DNA from: Kangiella koreensis DSM 16069
GTDB taxonomy: Bacteria; Pseudomonadota; Gammaproteobacteria; Enterobacterales; Kangiellaceae
Length of the DNA: 64,000 bases
Assembly: GCF_000024085.1 (NCBI RefSeq)
Contig: NC_013166.1
Location: forward strand, 1,302,001-1,366,000
Direction: 5' to 3'
Under the pieces are notes generated by a model. It worked only from the letters and a program-made list of their open reading frames with translations, made no database searches and had not been told where the DNA came from. The number at the start of each line of letters is the position of its first letter. The first letter of the stretch is position 1. Below are positions 62,201-64,000 of the stretch, one piece after another. The position numbers were made by a program, and so were the translations under genes.

Positions 62201-62450
62201 TGGCCTACCTGTCAGTGAAGCCGCTTTTGATGGTGCCGTATCCAGGCTTAGACCGGTATTGATGACAGCGGTGACATCTGCGTTAGGCTTAATACCGATG
62301 TTGCTATCAAATGGTGTTGGCGCAGAGATACAAAAACCGCTTGCCAGTGTTATCGTAGGCGGGCTGATAACAGCCACATTTTTAACACTGTTTGTGTTGC
62401 CCGTTCTGTTTGCCTGGTTTTCAAAAGGTAAGTTGAAGGAGAAACACTAA
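59256..62450 (+). CDS. czcA: Heavy-metal RND efflux pump (CzcA family)
   Basis: A 1064-residue HME-RND proton antiporter with twelve membrane helices and two large periplasmic loops. The helix-4 motif reads AIGMLVDGSVVMVEN, where the classical Zn/Co/Cd motif is DFGxxxDGAxxxVEN. The central Asp and the final Glu-Asn are kept, but the first Asp is Ala, nearer to Cu/Ag-type pumps. A ~35-residue Asp/His-rich insert (HPDATHDKDRQTM and onward) follows helix 4 in the cytoplasm. Metal range is therefore open. AAGGAG precedes the ATG; a hairpin follows the stop. Confidence 0.92.
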   Translation: MFNRIVDWAVTNRLLVAIALITLTVSAFFIIPRLNLDAFPDVTNVQVSVNTEAPGLAAEEVEQLITYPIEAVMYALPDVEEVRSISKTGLSGVTVVFKEDTDIYFARQLVFERLQAAKELIPEGVGTPEMGPNTSGLGQVYQYLLVAEPGSGFDAMELRSLNDWVVKLLLIPAEGVTDVLSFGGEVRQYQVDLNPSKLLSYGLTQDDIMAALERNNTNVGGWYMNRGQEQLVIRGTGWLEHGKQGLEQIRQVPLKTVDGTTITVSDVAKVNLGSEIRQGAVTMTRRTSDGKVEALGEVVSGIVLKRLGANTKSTIDGVNARIERINQALPEGVKFEAYYDQADLVTQAVDTVVNALLLAFVFIVVILALFLMNLRATLLVLISIPISIGIALMVMAWFGLSANLMSLGGIAVAIGMLVDGSVVMVENMFKHLTHPDATHDKDRQTMVQDDPDPVDAAHDSHGIALRLQEAGREVARPIFFATGIILVVFMPLFSFEGVEAKLFQPMAISIMLSMLSALIVALIIVPALATYLFRKGIRPRESFVLKPLDKLYRKGLSWAMSHSKVVVGIAVTLVVAAALVIPRLGTEFVPELEEGTVNLRVTLAPSSSLDTALEVAPKLEAMLMEFPEVTYALSRIGRAEIGGDPEPVNNIEIYIGLKPVPEWTSADNRYEFQSLMEQKLEQHPGLLFNFSQPIATRVDELLSGVKAQLAIKLFGKDLDVLAEKGQAIEAVVKKIDGTRDVAMEQIVGEAQLVVKPNRRALSRYGLDVADVMEVVRNGLGGASAGQIINGNERYDIYVRLDERFRQDRETIADLRLQAPSGAWVRLGDVASVNIASGPPQVRRDDVQRRVVVQANVQGRDMGSVVADIRAAIAEQVDLPTGYSVDIGGQFENQQRAQKRLSLVVPLSLALIALLLYFAFASVGQAMLILVNVPLAVIGGVFSLWLSGQYLSVPSSVGFITLFGVAVLNGVVMVESINQRIKDGLPVSEAAFDGAVSRLRPVLMTAVTSALGLIPMLLSNGVGAEIQKPLASVIVGGLITATFLTLFVLPVLFAWFSKGKLKEKH

Positions 62451-62467
62451 CGACTTAACTAACTCTC

Positions 62468-62492
62468 TGCCGGTTCCCTTTAGGAGCCGGCA
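62468..62492 (+). terminator. Probable terminator after czcA
   Basis: The stem TGCCGGTTCC/GGAGCCGGCA has a CTTTA loop and is followed by ACCTTCTATATT. The T tract is weak. It lies between the convergent czcA and merR-type genes. Confidence 0.6.
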
Positions 62493-62535
62493 ACCTTCTA
62501 TATTGGAATAGGTTCTACCGCGTTAAAAAGTGCTA

Positions 62536-62943
62536 TTAACTCATGATTTTTTGTGTCGCGATTAAATTTTTTAGGATTTCGCATTTTTTCACAGTTCCCT
62601 GACTGGGACAGCTGTGTAGAAGTGAAGCCAGTTGATTTTCCAGATTGATTAATTCTTCAATCCGTGCCCGGACATGATTTATATGGGACGAAAGCATATG
62701 GCTGACTTCATCGCAGGGAGCATTAGGCGAGTACCTTAACTCTAATAACTGCCGGATCTCAGATAAACTAAGGTCAAGGCTTCTACAACGCTTAATAAAC
62801 AATAGATGTTCGACTGATGCATCATCGTACAGCCTGAAGTTGCCCTCACTCCGCTGAGTTTTTGGAAGTAGGTGTTCTTTTTCATAATAACGTATCGTTT
62901 GAACCGAACACCCGGTTAATGTTGAAAGTTCACCAATTTTCAT
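62536..62943 (-). CDS. cadR: MerR-family Cd/Pb-responsive regulator (CadR/PbrR type)
   Basis: A 135-residue MerR protein. The N-terminal winged helix is IGELSTLTGCSVQTIRYYEKEHLL. Metal-binding cysteines appear in NAPCDEV near residue 78 and CPSQGTVKKC near 112 and 121, as in CadR/PbrR rather than ZntR or MerR. It is divergent from the CDF gene and convergent with czcA. It should bend the 19-bp-spacer promoter at 62959-62989 on metal binding. Confidence 0.88.
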   Translation of the reverse strand: MKIGELSTLTGCSVQTIRYYEKEHLLPKTQRSEGNFRLYDDASVEHLLFIKRCRSLDLSLSEIRQLLELRYSPNAPCDEVSHMLSSHINHVRARIEELINLENQLASLLHSCPSQGTVKKCEILKNLIATQKIMS

Positions 62944-62958
62944 ATCTGAGCTTCGCCC

Positions 62959-62989
62959 TTGACTCTATAGTGACTAGAGAGTTTAAACT
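62959..62989 (+). promoter_or_regulatory. MerR-type promoter with 19-bp spacer and dyad
   Basis: The -35 is TTGACT and the -10 is TAAACT, with 19 bp between (62965-62983), longer than normal, as MerR-family activators require. The dyad ACTCTATAGT-G-ACTAGAGAGT covers the spacer. It points toward the CDF transporter gene. Confidence 0.85.
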
Positions 62990-63018
62990 ACTAGTGTCCA
63001 TTAATACAAGGTATACCT

Positions 63019-63921
63019 ATGAGCCAGAAATGTAACCGTGACGGCAAAGCCGGTGCTACAGATAAAACACAAGATATTACTAACGACGATAAGTTATTTG
63101 AAGGGGCACATGTAAGCGAATACCACGTTCCTAAAATGGACTGCCCATCAGAGGAAGGCATGATCCGAATGGCACTGGACAGTCTTGAGCCAAGTGTAAT
63201 CCTTGAGTTTGATACACCTAAACGCATAGTTAGAGTGTTTCATCACCTTGAACTCAGGGACATGGTAGAAGACCGGATAACGTCTCTTGGACTTGGGGCT
63301 AGATTGGAATCAACCAACGCTGTGGACAGCGAGATTATCCACAAAGCAAGGTTGACGGCACAAAATGAAGAAGCAGAGGAAGCTGGGATACTTAAAATGC
63401 TATTAGCTATTAATGCAGTGATGTTTATTACAGAACTTGTTATCGGCTGGTGGGCACAATCGACTGGATTGATAGCTGATTCATTGGATATGTTTGCCGA
63501 TGCAGCAGTGTATGGGGTGGCACTATACGCCGTTGGGCATGGCGTCCGAAAAAAACTCCGTGCAGCGCATATATCAGGGTGGATACAGGTTATTTTAGCT
63601 CTGGGTGTATTAACCGAAGTTGTGAGGAGACTGGTTCAAGGGAGTGAGCCTGAGTCAAACCTTATGATGGTGTTTGGCTTAATTGCCTTGGTAGCAAATG
63701 TCTGGTGCTTAATCTTAATTGCCAAAAAGCGAAATGGCGGCGCTCACATGAGAGCAAGTTGGATTTTTTCTGCTAACGACGTCATCGCCAACCTTGGTGT
63801 TATTATTGCTGGGGGGTTGGTAGCATGGACGGGGTCGCAATACCCAGACTTAATCATTGGGTTTATCATTGGATTAATTGTTTTAGTTGGCGGTTTTCGT
63901 ATATTGAAGATCAAATCCTAA
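63019..63921 (+). CDS. Cation diffusion facilitator with N-terminal metal-binding-like domain
   Basis: A 300-residue protein. Residues about 30-95 look like a degenerate heavy-metal-associated domain (YHVPKMDCPSEEGMIRMAL, one Cys instead of CxxC). Five to six CDF membrane helices follow, with Asp-bearing metal sites ADSLDMFADAAVYG and FSANDVIANLGVI. It probably exports Zn, Cd or Pb to the periplasm. It is driven from the MerR-type promoter 30 bp upstream. The usual His-rich CDF loop is lacking. Confidence 0.82.
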   Translation: MSQKCNRDGKAGATDKTQDITNDDKLFEGAHVSEYHVPKMDCPSEEGMIRMALDSLEPSVILEFDTPKRIVRVFHHLELRDMVEDRITSLGLGARLESTNAVDSEIIHKARLTAQNEEAEEAGILKMLLAINAVMFITELVIGWWAQSTGLIADSLDMFADAAVYGVALYAVGHGVRKKLRAAHISGWIQVILALGVLTEVVRRLVQGSEPESNLMMVFGLIALVANVWCLILIAKKRNGGAHMRASWIFSANDVIANLGVIIAGGLVAWTGSQYPDLIIGFIIGLIVLVGGFRILKIKS

Positions 63922-63955
63922 AGTAGGAATAGAGTTCCACAAAAGGTAATCTTAA

Positions 63956-64000
63956 ATGCATGATCATTCGCACTCACATGGTTCAAATAATCGTATAGGT
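63956..64000 (+). CDS. Start of a second, His-rich CDF-type gene (cut by window)
   Basis: ATG at 63956 opens MHDHSHSHGSNNRIG, the His-rich start typical of CzcD-like CDF exporters. It begins 35 bp after the preceding transporter gene; AAAAGG lies 10 nt upstream. Only 15 codons are visible. Confidence 0.6.
   Translation, partial: MHDHSHSHGSNNRIG

Overview
The window reads as a chromosomal stretch of a moderately AT-rich, facultatively anaerobic marine-type gammaproteobacterium, followed by an accessory region. The gene set (Prc, TrhP, MoeB, PhhA/Hpd, OadGAB, EgtB/EgtD, many secreted hydrolases) is compatible with Kangiella-like relatives. That placement is an impression, not a tested assignment. 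No rRNA, tRNA or CRISPR array was seen.

Bases 1-8,100: the 3' part of a subtilisin-like protease, glutaryl-CoA dehydrogenase (gcdH), a small unknown protein, the tail-specific protease prc, an MscS channel and a ZntB-type transporter. Bases 8,200-24,400: a block marked by FNR/DNR-type sites (TTGAT-N4-ATCAA or close variants). It holds a PLP decarboxylase, a radical-SAM/DGC gene pair and a class III ribonucleotide reductase whose glycyl-radical segment is a separate 46-residue gene. It also holds a Crp/Fnr-family regulator without the Fe-S cysteines, an outer-membrane barrel, an hpd-VOC-phhA-trhP operon, moeB, mgtC, pirin and an SDR enzyme. Bases 24,500-44,400: lipoproteins, a Tat-exported Kelch protein, an APC permease, a phzF-egtB-egtD ergothioneine operon, amidohydrolases, DoxX/LysR, a beta-lactamase-fold/ECF-sigma operon, the sodium-pump operon oadGAB, an AraC regulator and a LysE exporter.

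Bases 44,400-48,300: a small accessory patch that looks like an integrase-less gene-cassette array. Two attC-like sites flank genes for a membrane-anchored putative nuclease and a GIY-YIG-like protein. Next come an AbiEi antitoxin without its toxin, a decayed copy of a small membrane-protein gene whose intact relative lies at 37.0 kb, and a cyclic-phosphate-type receiver protein.

Bases 48,300-64,000: a Tn7-like transposition module (tniQ, tnsC, tnsB, tnsA on the minus strand) and a small helix-turn-helix protein. Beside them is a divergent tyrosine recombinase/KfrA-type coiled-coil pair resembling the TnpS/TnpT cointegrate-resolution system of Tn4651-type transposons. Then comes a heavy-metal cargo: czcI-like, czcC, czcB, czcA, a CadR/PbrR-type MerR regulator with its 19-bp-spacer promoter, a CDF transporter, and the start of a second His-rich CDF gene. 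I could not locate the element's terminal repeats. The right end probably lies beyond the window.

The TnsABC/TniQ plus TnpS/TnpT combination, the cassette patch and the split NrdD are the most interesting parts.
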